From a virus: a DNA stretch of 37,216 nt. The stretch covers positions 1 through 37,216 of the IMG/VR virus record IMGVR_UViG_3300025141_000308; one strand, given 5' to 3'. Both the position numbers and the translations under genes were made by a program. Positions 26,368 to 36,100 of this stretch are shown one piece after another. Numbering within the stretch: position 1 is the stretch's first letter; every line of letters begins with the position of its first letter. Below the pieces are notes generated by a model. That model did no database searches and was not told the DNA's origin. It worked only from the letters and a program-made list of their open reading frames with translations.

Positions 26368-29265
26368 ATGGCGCGTGTATCAACGATACAAACCAACTTT
26401 ACGGCAGGGGAGCTATCCCCAAAGCTACATGGTAGGGTTGATATTACCAAGTACGCCAATGGCGCTGAGACAATCGAAAATATAATTGTTCAGCCTCATG
26501 GCGGAGCGGCAAGGCGGTCTGGCACCAGATTTATAAAAGAGGTTAAAGATAGTAACGCGAAAACTCATCTGGTCCCGTTTGAGTTCTCAACAACTCAAGC
26601 TTATATGATTGAGTTTGGCAATCTTTATATGCGCTTCTACAAGGACCAGGGAGCTATCCTGGAGGCAGATACCACCATCTCCGGAGCCACCGCAGCCAAT
26701 CCGGTTGTTGTGACTGATACGGGGCATGGTTACTCGAATGGAGATGAGGTTTATATTTCCGGCGTTGTCGGCATGACTGAGTTGAATGGCAAATATTATT
26801 TGGTAGCAAATAAAAACACCAACGATTTTGAATTGACGGATATCGACGGTACCAACATTAATGGCTCTGCCTTCACTGCTTATTCATCTGCTGGCACCGC
26901 CGCCCGGGTCTACACCCTGACAACAACGTTTGCCACTGCGGATATTCCAACACTTCAATTTGCTCAATCGGCTGATGTCCTCTATGTGGCTCACCCGAAT
27001 TATGCACCAAAGAAAATCACCAGGACGGCTCATACCAGCTGGACAATCGCTGACGTTTCGTTCACTGATGGGCCTTATCAGACTGAAAACATCACCACCA
27101 CCACCATGACACCGGCAGCAGTAACGGGGGCTGGAGTTAATCTGACGGCTTCGGCGATTATCGGCATCAATAACGGGGCTGGCTTTGCATCTACGGATGT
27201 AGGCAGAGTTGTTAGAGTTGGCCATCAGGCAACGGCTTGGGCCTCATCAACAGGTTATTCCGTTGATGATATTCGGCGGAACTCCGGGAATGTTTATAAA
27301 TGTATCAAAGCGGGGACCTCTGCCAGTTCAGGGGGGCCAACGTCAGAAGGTGAGGAAATGGTTGACGGGTCCGTAACCTGGAAATATCTGGCTGATGGCG
27401 GTATTCATTGGGGATACGCAACGATAGCCTCTTATTCCTCCACAACGTTGGTGACAATTGACATTGTCGTTGATTTTGGCGGTACTTCTGCTGAAACAAA
27501 ATGGGCGCTGGGAGCCTGGAGCGCAACGTCAGGCTATCCGACTGCTGTTGCTTTCTATGAGCAGCGGTTGTTCTGGGCTGGCTCTGATGAGCAACCTCAG
27601 ACCCTCTGGGGATCAAAATCCGGTGACTACGAGAACCATACGCCAGGAACCCTGGATGATGAACCAGTGGTCTACACCCTGGCAACGGATCAGGTTAATG
27701 TGATCCGCTGGCTGTCCCCTGGCAAGGTGATGGCGATTGGAACGGTTGGCGGGGAGTTTATTATTTCAGGATCGACAACCAATGATGCTTTGACCCCCAC
27801 TAATGTCAGAGTGGTCCGGGAAGGAACCCGGGGATCATATAATCACAAGCCAATCCGGATTGATAATGTTGTTCTATTTATTCAGCGGCAACAGAGGAAG
27901 CTGAGAGAATTTGTTTATCAATTTGAGAGTGACAGTTTCCAATCTCCTGATTTAACCATCCTCTCAGATCAGGTTGCCAAGGGCGGCTTAAACAAACTCG
28001 CTTATCAACAAGAGCTTTCAACCGTTGTTTGGGCTATCAAGAATGATGGGCAGCTGGTGGGGATGACTTACCTCCGGGATCAGCAAGTTGTTGCTTGGCA
28101 CCGGCATAAGATGGGCGGATCATTTTCTACAACGGCAACGCATGGGGTTGTTGAGAGCTTGGGCGTTATCCCTGGCTCTGGTGAGGATGAGCTTTGGCTG
28201 ATAACCAAAAGAACTATCAACGGATCAACGCGCCGTTTTGTTGAGTTTGTTGAAAATCCTTTTGATGTTGATGAGGATGAAATCAAGGCGGATGCTTTCT
28301 TTGTTGATAGTGGCTTGACCCTGAATAACCCTCTGACGATTTCGGGGGCAACAAGGGCAAAACCCGTTGTTATTACCGCAACGGCTCATGGCCTATCTGA
28401 CGGTGATCTAGTCGATATTACTGATGTTATTGGGATGACGGAACTAAACGATAACCGTTATAAGATCGTTGAGGCGACGACAAACACTTTTGAAATTATG
28501 GCCCAGGCCAGCAAGCCCGTTTCAGCGGTTACGGAAGCAAACCCTGGGTCAGTTACGGCTGTTGCCCACGGATTTTCAACCGGAGATGAAGTCGGATTTT
28601 TATCTGTTGGTGGAATGACGGAGTTAAATGGCAATGGGTACACGATTACTAAAGTTGATGCTAATACTTTTACTATTGGCGTTGATAGCTCTGGCTTTAC
28701 AACTTATGTCTCTGGTGGCGTTGTTCATTTAAACACTGACGGTTCAGCCTTCACAACATATTCTTCCGGGGGCAAGGCCAGGGAAGCGGTACAAACCATC
28801 TCTGGCCTTGATCATCTTGAGGGGGAAACGGTTTCAATTCTTGGTAATGGCAATGTCTACACTGATCAAGCAATCAGTTCGGGGGCCATCAGTGGACTGT
28901 CCCCTGCTGTCAGTATAGCTCAGATAGGGTTGCCGTATACTTCGACTATTAAGACCCTGCGCCCAGAAGCTGGGTCAGAAGATGGAACCTCCCAGGGCAA
29001 GGCCAAACGGGTTTTTGAAGTTATTCTCCGGTTTGTTTCCACTCTGGGGGCGAAGGCTGGCCCGGACACTTCCAACCTGGATACCATTCAATTTAGGTCA
29101 GGCTCTGACCCAATGGATAGCTCTCCGCCGCTATTCACTGGAGACAAAGAAATAAAATACCGGGGCGGCTGGGATAAAGAGGGGCAAGTTGTTATTGTTC
29201 AAGATCAGCCATTGCCCATGCATATCATTGCTATAATCAAACGGCTAGTAACAAATGATGGGTAA
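26368..29265 (+). CDS. Tail tubular protein B / tail nozzle, T7 gp12-like
   Basis: 965 residues. The N-terminus (NFTAGELSPKLHGRVDITKY; GAETIENIIVQPHGGAARRS; GTRFIKEVK) is diagnostic for podoviral nozzle proteins. The core has FYEQRLFWAGSDEQPQTLWG and NVVLFIQRQQRKLREF. Inserted are three related 60-80 residue units around GHGYSNGDEVYISGVVGMTE, HGLSDGDLVDITDVIGMTEL and HGFSTGDEVGFLSVGGMTEL, at about residues 101-180, 656-715 and 717-790. A module WASSTGYSVDDIRRNSGNVY recalls chitin-binding-type tail domains. It is longer than T7 gp12 (794 residues), mainly because of these inserts. Confidence 0.92.
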   Translation: MARVSTIQTNFTAGELSPKLHGRVDITKYANGAETIENIIVQPHGGAARRSGTRFIKEVKDSNAKTHLVPFEFSTTQAYMIEFGNLYMRFYKDQGAILEADTTISGATAANPVVVTDTGHGYSNGDEVYISGVVGMTELNGKYYLVANKNTNDFELTDIDGTNINGSAFTAYSSAGTAARVYTLTTTFATADIPTLQFAQSADVLYVAHPNYAPKKITRTAHTSWTIADVSFTDGPYQTENITTTTMTPAAVTGAGVNLTASAIIGINNGAGFASTDVGRVVRVGHQATAWASSTGYSVDDIRRNSGNVYKCIKAGTSASSGGPTSEGEEMVDGSVTWKYLADGGIHWGYATIASYSSTTLVTIDIVVDFGGTSAETKWALGAWSATSGYPTAVAFYEQRLFWAGSDEQPQTLWGSKSGDYENHTPGTLDDEPVVYTLATDQVNVIRWLSPGKVMAIGTVGGEFIISGSTTNDALTPTNVRVVREGTRGSYNHKPIRIDNVVLFIQRQQRKLREFVYQFESDSFQSPDLTILSDQVAKGGLNKLAYQQELSTVVWAIKNDGQLVGMTYLRDQQVVAWHRHKMGGSFSTTATHGVVESLGVIPGSGEDELWLITKRTINGSTRRFVEFVENPFDVDEDEIKADAFFVDSGLTLNNPLTISGATRAKPVVITATAHGLSDGDLVDITDVIGMTELNDNRYKIVEATTNTFEIMAQASKPVSAVTEANPGSVTAVAHGFSTGDEVGFLSVGGMTELNGNGYTITKVDANTFTIGVDSSGFTTYVSGGVVHLNTDGSAFTTYSSGGKAREAVQTISGLDHLEGETVSILGNGNVYTDQAISSGAISGLSPAVSIAQIGLPYTSTIKTLRPEAGSEDGTSQGKAKRVFEVILRFVSTLGAKAGPDTSNLDTIQFRSGSDPMDSSPPLFTGDKEIKYRGGWDKEGQVVIVQDQPLPMHIIAIIKRLVTNDG

Positions 29266-29271
29266 ATAATT

Positions 29272-29919
29272 ATGTGTGATCCGGTCACTTTATTTGGTGT
29301 TGGTACGGTCAGCGCTTTAGGCCCAACCATCCCGACAATTGGCTTGCTTGGTGCTGGCGGAAGTTTTGGTTTGGGGGCTGGGTCCCTCTTGGGCGCTGGA
29401 ACCTTTGGCGCTTCGGCTGTCGGGGCAAGCTCCGCTTTAAGTTTTGGCTCCCTTTTCAACATTGCAAGTTCAGGCATTTCTTTGTTTGGTCAGTTGAGCG
29501 GTGGCGCAAATATGCAAGCTCAGTATGAATACCAAGCTAATGTTGCGCGGTATAATGCTCAAGTAGCGGAGAACAACGCCCTGGCCGCTAAATATTCAGC
29601 TGAACATGACGCCGCTCTGATTGATGATAAAAAGAAAAGAATACTATCCCAGCAGCGTAGCGGCTTCGCTAAATCAGGGGTAGTGATTAACCAGGATACC
29701 CCCCTCTTGATTGAAGAAGATACGGAAATGGCGGCTATGCAAGATCGGCTTTCCAGGATTTACCAAGGTGATATGGAGGGCGCTGCCTTTAAGGCTTCCG
29801 CTGCCGGTCATCTTGCCCAGGCCCAGAACTATAGAATTTCAGGGCAGAATGCAATTTCAAGTTCCAGGTTGGCAGCTGTCAAGACCGTGGCAAAACTTGG
29901 TGAAAGTCTGTTAGCCTAA
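29272..29919 (+). CDS. Internal virion protein, T7 gp14-like
   Basis: 215 residues. MCDPVTLFGVGTV and a Gly/Ala/Ser-rich hydrophobic N-terminus are followed by an alpha-helical part (AQYEYQANVARYNAQVAENN; SQQRSGFAKSGVVI; LIEEDTEMAAMQDRLSRI). This order and the MCDP start are usual for gp14-like proteins, which are ejected first and are thought to form an outer-membrane pore. Stop and next start overlap by TAATG. Confidence 0.82.
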   Translation: MCDPVTLFGVGTVSALGPTIPTIGLLGAGGSFGLGAGSLLGAGTFGASAVGASSALSFGSLFNIASSGISLFGQLSGGANMQAQYEYQANVARYNAQVAENNALAAKYSAEHDAALIDDKKKRILSQQRSGFAKSGVVINQDTPLLIEEDTEMAAMQDRLSRIYQGDMEGAAFKASAAGHLAQAQNYRISGQNAISSSRLAAVKTVAKLGESLLA

Positions 29920-31580
29920 TGCCTCAAATTCCCACTTTCCAGCAGACCCTGGGCGTCCCCAGAACAACAGGGGTCCCCAATCTTAGCCTCCAGGCCCCAG
30001 TGGATAAATCGGCTGAAGTTCTGGTGGACATTGGAAACACGTTCGGAAAGATAGGTGAGCGGTTACAGCTTGCCCAGGATAAGAGAGAGGTTTCGTCTTC
30101 AACGCTGGCGGCAACTTTGAAGCTCAATGATTTGAAGACGGAGCTTTCTAAAGTAGACGGGCAACAAGCAATCAGTTTATATGACACAAAGTCCCAGATT
30201 ATTTACCAGGATTTAACTAGTGGGATGAGTACCAGGGCGCTGGATGCCTTTAATGTAAGTTGGAACAAATTATCAGCTTCCTCAACAATTGCTATTAAAT
30301 CGGCTGGGGTCAAGCGCTGGAAGCAGCGGCAAAAGGGTGATCTGCTTTTTAATCTGAGAGGATTTGTTGCTTCCGCCAGCGGCAATGATACCTCAAAGCT
30401 AGGCCGGGAAACGGCTATTGCTGAAGGCATCAAAGATATTAATGAAATGGAGAAGACCAGGATCATTGATCCCCTGGAAGCGGCCAAGCTCCGTTTGAAG
30501 CATACCAAGGACGTTGCCCAGGCCGGGATCAATAGCATGATCCGGACTGCGCCCCTGGGCCAGCTGGATGAATTATTTAACCAGATGGCAGCTGACAGCA
30601 TTACCAATCCGGACCTCAAGAAATATTGGGACAGCCTGGACGGGGGAGAAAAACAAGCTCTCCAGAACAAAGTTTCAGTGATGCATGAGAGAAAGCTAAA
30701 CATTGCTGAGAAGCGGGAAAAGCAGGGGCTGACCGACAATAAACGGAAATATGATAAAAATTATGCCTTCCGGATGAAGCAAATTATTCTGGCGCGTCAG
30801 GGCGTCAATGATCAAATTCAACCTCCTACTTTGATTGAACTAACTAATGACCTTGCTGCTGGGCGAATTGATAGTAAGCGCTTCGATCAACTGTCAGCAG
30901 CGCTAAAGAATGCGGACCCCGTTGGCTCCGACAATACATATATCAAGGATGTCCTGGGACAGATCAGGGGAGCAAAGACAGGGGATGAATTAAACGGTAT
31001 TATTAAGGATATGGAAAAGCAGTTAGGCCCCAAGGGTAAGCTGAAGTTCAATGATTTCCAAATCCTTGAGCGGAGAGCCTTGGCCGCAATCGGTAACTCC
31101 CCGGAAACTAAACGGGCAAATTCTTATTCTAAGGCGCTGACCAAAGTTTTGGCTTCCACTGATTTTCTGGATAAAGTTTTGCCGGGGGCCAAGGACCGCG
31201 CTGCTTTTGTTCAGATTGATTTTGAGGCTAGAATTGCTGATGGTGAAGACCCTGCTGTTGCTTTCACTGAGGCTTTGGAGGCTTTCCGGACCCGGGGGAC
31301 TGTAAAGCTCAACTCAATCCCCCGTCCTCAGTTTGGACCGGCGAAGCGTTTAAACGAGTGGACGCTGGAGGAAGTTGAGGAAGCCAGGACGGAAACTATT
31401 ACAAAGTTCAGAGGCAAAGCTAACACCCTGGCAACTCAAATGCTGATCCTTAATTCTATATCTTCTTATCTTGGCGCTCATAAAAAGGCCGTTGAAGAAG
31501 CCTCTGAAAAAGATGCTAATCATGAGAAATCGGAAACTAAAGCCGAAAAGCTTCGCAAGCTAAGAAGTGGGAACGACTAA
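29919..31580 (+). CDS. Internal virion protein, T7 gp15 position
   Basis: 553 residues, mostly charged helix. Early motifs are MPQIPTFQQTLGVPRTTGVP and LVDIGNTFGKIGERLQLAQD; later KARKLRLKHTKDV-like and AAKLRLKHTKDVAQAGIN segments. Its size and place between gp14-like and gp16-like genes match the ejectosome tube protein of podoviruses. Contains a GTTTAAAC site encoding RLN. The stop overlaps the next start (TAATG). Confidence 0.75.
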   Translation: MPQIPTFQQTLGVPRTTGVPNLSLQAPVDKSAEVLVDIGNTFGKIGERLQLAQDKREVSSSTLAATLKLNDLKTELSKVDGQQAISLYDTKSQIIYQDLTSGMSTRALDAFNVSWNKLSASSTIAIKSAGVKRWKQRQKGDLLFNLRGFVASASGNDTSKLGRETAIAEGIKDINEMEKTRIIDPLEAAKLRLKHTKDVAQAGINSMIRTAPLGQLDELFNQMAADSITNPDLKKYWDSLDGGEKQALQNKVSVMHERKLNIAEKREKQGLTDNKRKYDKNYAFRMKQIILARQGVNDQIQPPTLIELTNDLAAGRIDSKRFDQLSAALKNADPVGSDNTYIKDVLGQIRGAKTGDELNGIIKDMEKQLGPKGKLKFNDFQILERRALAAIGNSPETKRANSYSKALTKVLASTDFLDKVLPGAKDRAAFVQIDFEARIADGEDPAVAFTEALEAFRTRGTVKLNSIPRPQFGPAKRLNEWTLEEVEEARTETITKFRGKANTLATQMLILNSISSYLGAHKKAVEEASEKDANHEKSETKAEKLRKLRSGND

Positions 31581-33073
31581 TGGCTGGTGATATATTCCCT
31601 GAGTGGGCTGGTACTGATCCAACGCCTCCTGATATTAGAGAGGCTATTCGCGCCAGCGGCATGGATGATGATTATGTCCTGAATGAAGATGGTGATGTTG
31701 ACCTGGGCGCTGATCCTAATGCTGCCCCCGTCAATGAAGTCACTGAAGAAAGCCTGAACTCTGACCCCACTTGGATTGAAGCATCAAAGCGATTAAAGCG
31801 AGTTATGCAGGGAACCGTTTACGCCTCTGATATTGAGAACCCCTCAGATATTGAAACAGCAGAGTGGGGGAAAGAGTTCATGGGCTGGTTCAACTACAAT
31901 ATGCCCTCAATGGCTTGGTCCGTTAATAAGATGGACCAGCTGGACGACGGCGATAAGCTGGCAATGCTTTACATGATGGAAAAGTATGACCAGAAAAATA
32001 TCTCCTGGGCCGGGACCCAGCGCTTTTTTAAAGGGATGCTTTATGACCCAACAACCTATGTTGGCTTGGGAACCTTTGGAATTGGGACCTTTGCCGGGGC
32101 ATCTGTAAAACAGCTGACAAAAGTGGGCCTGAAGTCAGCGCTTAAAAACGCAATTCCCGCCATGAAGCTGGGGGCGCTGGAAGGCGCTCTATTCGCTGGC
32201 GGTGAAGACCTGTTGACGCAATCGGTTAAAGTCAAGGCAGGGCGTCAGAAAGAGCTTGATCTTGTCCAGACCGGCATTTCAGCAGCAACTGGTACGGTGG
32301 CGGGAACGGGGATTGTTGGCCTTGGCGCGGGTGGCGGGAGGCTATTGACTGACGTTGCCAAGGCTGCGGCTAGGCGTTTGCCCAGGCGATTACATGGCGC
32401 TGGTGACACAAATATCAATGAGCGTATTGTCAGGGAAACCAGAAAGAAGGCCAACCAGATTGCCGAAACATTTCACATAAAAGGACCTGAAAGGGAAGCT
32501 ATAAGGCGGAAGATTACCGATGATCTTGATCTTCCGGCAATGGAACAAGAAAAGCAATTGTATCTTGTTATTGGTCCCCCGGCATCCGGGAAATCAATGG
32601 TGGCTGATCCATTGGCAGAAAAAACTGGGTCAATTCTTGTTGATAGTGATGATGCAAAGAAAGTATTGCCTGAATTTCAAAATGGAATTGGGGGGCCAGC
32701 AACCCATGAAGAAAGCGATATAATTGCTAATACAGTATTTAGCAGGGCGGTCCAGCGGGGGGATAATATTGTCCAACCCTTAGTAGGCAAAAGCCAAGAA
32801 AAAATTGACAATTTGATCGATGGCATGACCAAAATGGGTTATGACGTTCATTTGCTCAATGTTGATCTACCTATTGAAAAAGCAGCTGTCCGGGCAGTGG
32901 AAAGATTAAAGGGCGAAACAAAGCGCTGGGTTGATCCGCTCTATGTTCTAAGTGTGAAAGACAAACCTAACAAGACTTATGAAGCATTGAAAGAAAAGGC
33001 GAAAAGTTATGCCAAATACTCCAACGATGTCCCCTACGGAGAAGACCCAATCCTCATTGAACGATCAAAATAG
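31580..33073 (+). CDS. Internal virion protein with C-terminal zeta-toxin-like kinase domain
   Basis: 497 residues. Residues 1-320 look structural: acidic N-terminus, FFKGMLYDPTTYVGLGTFGI, then Gly/Ala-rich hydrophobic stretches (TGTVAGTGIVGLGAGGGR) as in ejected proteins. Residues about 327-460 are a P-loop kinase domain: LYLVIGPPASGKSMV (Walker A 332-339), ILVDSDDAKKVLPEF (354-366), THEESDIIANTVFSRAVQRG, GYDVHLLNVDLPIEKAAVRA and ERLKGETKRWVDPLYV. This order matches zeta-toxin/PezT kinases, which phosphorylate UDP-GlcNAc or other small substrates. The kinase part looks AT-richer than the flanks. An effector injected with the DNA is plausible; unproven. Confidence 0.82.
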   Translation: MAGDIFPEWAGTDPTPPDIREAIRASGMDDDYVLNEDGDVDLGADPNAAPVNEVTEESLNSDPTWIEASKRLKRVMQGTVYASDIENPSDIETAEWGKEFMGWFNYNMPSMAWSVNKMDQLDDGDKLAMLYMMEKYDQKNISWAGTQRFFKGMLYDPTTYVGLGTFGIGTFAGASVKQLTKVGLKSALKNAIPAMKLGALEGALFAGGEDLLTQSVKVKAGRQKELDLVQTGISAATGTVAGTGIVGLGAGGGRLLTDVAKAAARRLPRRLHGAGDTNINERIVRETRKKANQIAETFHIKGPEREAIRRKITDDLDLPAMEQEKQLYLVIGPPASGKSMVADPLAEKTGSILVDSDDAKKVLPEFQNGIGGPATHEESDIIANTVFSRAVQRGDNIVQPLVGKSQEKIDNLIDGMTKMGYDVHLLNVDLPIEKAAVRAVERLKGETKRWVDPLYVLSVKDKPNKTYEALKEKAKSYAKYSNDVPYGEDPILIERSK

Positions 33074-33167
33074 TGATGAAGAGTTCAAAGACTTGGCGAC
33101 ACTAACCGAAACTGCCCTTGTGGAAACGGTCAGAAAATTATTAGAGGAAAAAAACAATGGCGGTTAA
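33009..33167 (+). CDS. Small acidic ORF overlapping the zeta-like kinase end
   Basis: 52 residues from ATG 33009, with AAGG about nine bases upstream, ending at TAA 33165-33167. It overlaps the kinase gene by 65 bases and the next gene by 11, and fills the gap between them. It begins MPNTPTMSPTEKTQSSLN; the second half is an acidic amphipathic helix (DEEFKDLATLTETALVETVR). It might be an immunity or antitoxin peptide for the kinase domain, by position only, or a chance ORF. Confidence 0.45.
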   Translation: MPNTPTMSPTEKTQSSLNDQNSDEEFKDLATLTETALVETVRKLLEEKNNGG

Positions 33168-36100
33168 TCCTTCAGAACCTCTCCAGATAGAAGACAATAT
33201 TGATCCGGGGATGTTTGACGGACAGATAAACCTTCCTGGTGTTACGGAAGATGAGCTTGGTGTATCTGAGGATAGCCAGCTGTCGGAGGAAGGTGTAGAG
33301 GTTGCCGGTCCCGTTGGGAAGCTGGGCGCTGATATTGGCGCTGGCGTTGCGCGGATGTTCGGCAAAACCCTATCTGAGGCCAGAAAGAAAGTTGATGATC
33401 CTGAGTTCAAAGCCGGGAGAGAAGACCGGGAGCAAAACCTTTTTGATTTAGGGAATGAGGCTACAGAGGAGGCCGCGCCCCCAGTAACTCCGGAAGCCCC
33501 AGACCCCGAAACATCTGGCCCGGTATTGAAACAACTCAGTGATGATGTTGAAGATGCTGCTTCTCCGCCCCCTCCACCAGGAACCCCGGAAAGGTTCCGG
33601 ACCAAGGATCAATATGAGGATTATATCCGGGTCACTGACAAGGATGCCAATGATCTAATTGAGGTTCCTGACGCTCCCAAACTGCATACCCCCTCCCTCC
33701 CAGACAAGGGGCTGTCTGATTTTAACAGCGCCAATATTATTGATGAGGGGACTATCCAGGCCAGGATCGAAGCAATCAGCCAGCAGTTTGCCGGTAAAAT
33801 CTCAGCTGGCAAGCGCGAAATCATCACAAATGAGGCTACAGCGCAACTGGCTGACCTTATAGGCATGTCACCTAAGAAACTTACCAAAGCCGTTCTAGCG
33901 CGTTCTCAGGGCGGCACAATCAATGTCGAGGGCAAGGGCATGGCTGAAACCATGCTGGCCGCAAGAAATCTCATGGTTGCTGAAATGAAAAAGCTGGATC
34001 AGCTGGCTGAGATTGCCAAGACCGGCAGTGACGAACAGGCAATGGCTTTCCGTTACCAGCTGGAACTGGTTGCTAACCTCCAGAAGAACATCAAAGGCGC
34101 TCAAACTGAGATAGCCAGATCACTGCAAGCCATGAGAATACAGGCAACCGGAACCCCCTCTGATCCAGCCCTGGCGGAAGAGTTCGCCAGAAGGGGCCAG
34201 CTTGATCTGACCGCTATGCTGGAAGACTTCGGCGGCGGTGATAGTGTTCGATTGATGGCCGACCTTTACAGTCGGACAGGCGCTCCCCATAAAAAGGGCG
34301 CATTTATTAAGGGCGCTTCCGGCCTCCGGAAATTGGGAGATGCCCTATATGAAGTTTGGCAACATGCTCTGCTGACAAATCCTGTTTCCCAGACAAAGAA
34401 CATCCTGGGCAATGTTGCAACTTTATTTGTTTCCAATGTCGAAACTCTGGGCGCTGCTGTTGTCGGTACCGGGAGGAGAGCGCTGGGCGGGGAAGGCGGT
34501 ACAACTTTCTCTGATCTCAATGCTAAAGTATTCGGTCAAACAATGTCATTCATGACGGCGCTCAAGTTTGCTGGGCAATCATTCGCCACTGGCAAGAGCG
34601 TGATCCCAGGGACCAAGATTGATGCCGCCCAATCCGGTGGACGGAAGCGGGTTGCTGCCTTCAGCGGTGAGGCTTTTGGGGCTACTGGTACAACGTCAAC
34701 GGCTATTGATGTCCTGGGTAATGTGGCAACCGGGGGGCGGGTAGCCTTCCGCGCTCTGGAATTTGGGGATACCTTTTTCAAAGTCCTAGCTGCCCAGGGT
34801 CAAACCTGGGAACAGGCAATGTCAGCTGGCAGAGCCAGGGGACTGAAGGGGGAAGAGCTTTCCGACTTCATTGCTGATTTTGTAAATGATCCTCCCGCCT
34901 ATGCAATGGAGAGGGCAACGGCAGAGGCCAAATATGTAACGCTGCAAACTGAACTGGATGCGGCGGGTAAGGGCTTTAAAGCAATCCAGGCAATCCCCGG
35001 GATGCGCTGGATGGTCCCCTTCCTGAAGACCCCCTATAATTCATTCAAGTGGGCCTTCATTGATAGGACGCCCCTGGGGCTGTTCTGGGGCGATACTCAT
35101 AGAGCCTTGGCAGCAGGGGGCCGGGAGCGTGATGAAGCTATAGCCAGGGTTGCCCTGGGGTCATCTATGGCTATGACAGCGGTTGCCTTAACCAACAGTG
35201 GTGTATTAACTGGCGGTGGCGCTCCCAATATGCAAGAGAGAGCAACGGAGCGGCGGCTTGGCATCCAGGCGTATAGCCTCAAGGTTGGTGATGAATATTA
35301 TAGTTATCACGGGACAGAGCCTTTTGCTTCGATCATTGGCGTTTGGGCGGATGTTGCTCAAATTTTAGCGTCAGGTCACTTGGACAATGAGGAGGATATT
35401 GGGGAGTTGTTTGCGGCGGCATTGGCCGGGACAGCTTACAACATGACCAACAAATCCTTTATGCAGGGCTTCGCTACTTTCATTGAAGCAACCTCTGATC
35501 CAGGAAGATATAGCAAAGGGATGGCAAAGAACCTTTTCAAATCTCTGGTCCCCCGGTTTGCCAATCAAATGGAGCGGATGAATGATCCTATTCTCAGAGA
35601 GGCCAGGGGATACATTGATGAGTTGAAAGCCCAAATCCCAGGCTTGTCTGAAACCCTCCTTCCCCGGGTTGATCTCTGGGGGCGGGATGCCAAGATGGGG
35701 ATACCCACTCCAGGCGGCGGGTCCAATCTGGCTTTTGGTCCTGACATTACATCCCCAATTTTTGTTTCCAGGTATGATCCAAATGAGGTTGATCTGGAGA
35801 TAAAAAGAATGGGCGTCAGGCTGACCCCGCCCAGCGATACTATAACCCCGGAAGGATTGGATGAGCCTTTGACGTTGACGGATGGGGAGCGTTATTGGTA
35901 CCAGCAGACTGCTGGCAAGGCAGCGTTTAAACGGCTTGGGCAATTTGTTAAAACCCCGGAATACAAGCAACTCAAGAAATTATCAGAGGCTGGGAATGAG
36001 CATGTAACAGAGCTTTTGGTGAATAAGTTTAGGGGCATCCATGCTCTGGCTAAACATGAAGCAGAGGCATTATTAAGAGATCGAAGCAAGTTTGCTGACA

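Larger units (their letters stand above)
4367..35932. repeat. Dispersed palindrome family GTTTAAAC (13 copies)
   Basis: Copies start at 4367, 4564, 6627, 7486, 9972, 15440, 17111, 20133, 20786, 24598, 25588, 31348 and 35925. The preferred flanks extend the core to CGTTTAAACG and, at 24596-24607, to a perfect 12-bp palindrome. Six copies encode RLN, four encode (A/L)FK(R/Q), and three lie at gene junctions or in intergenic DNA. Frame independence shows that the DNA word itself is favoured. Confidence 0.85.
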
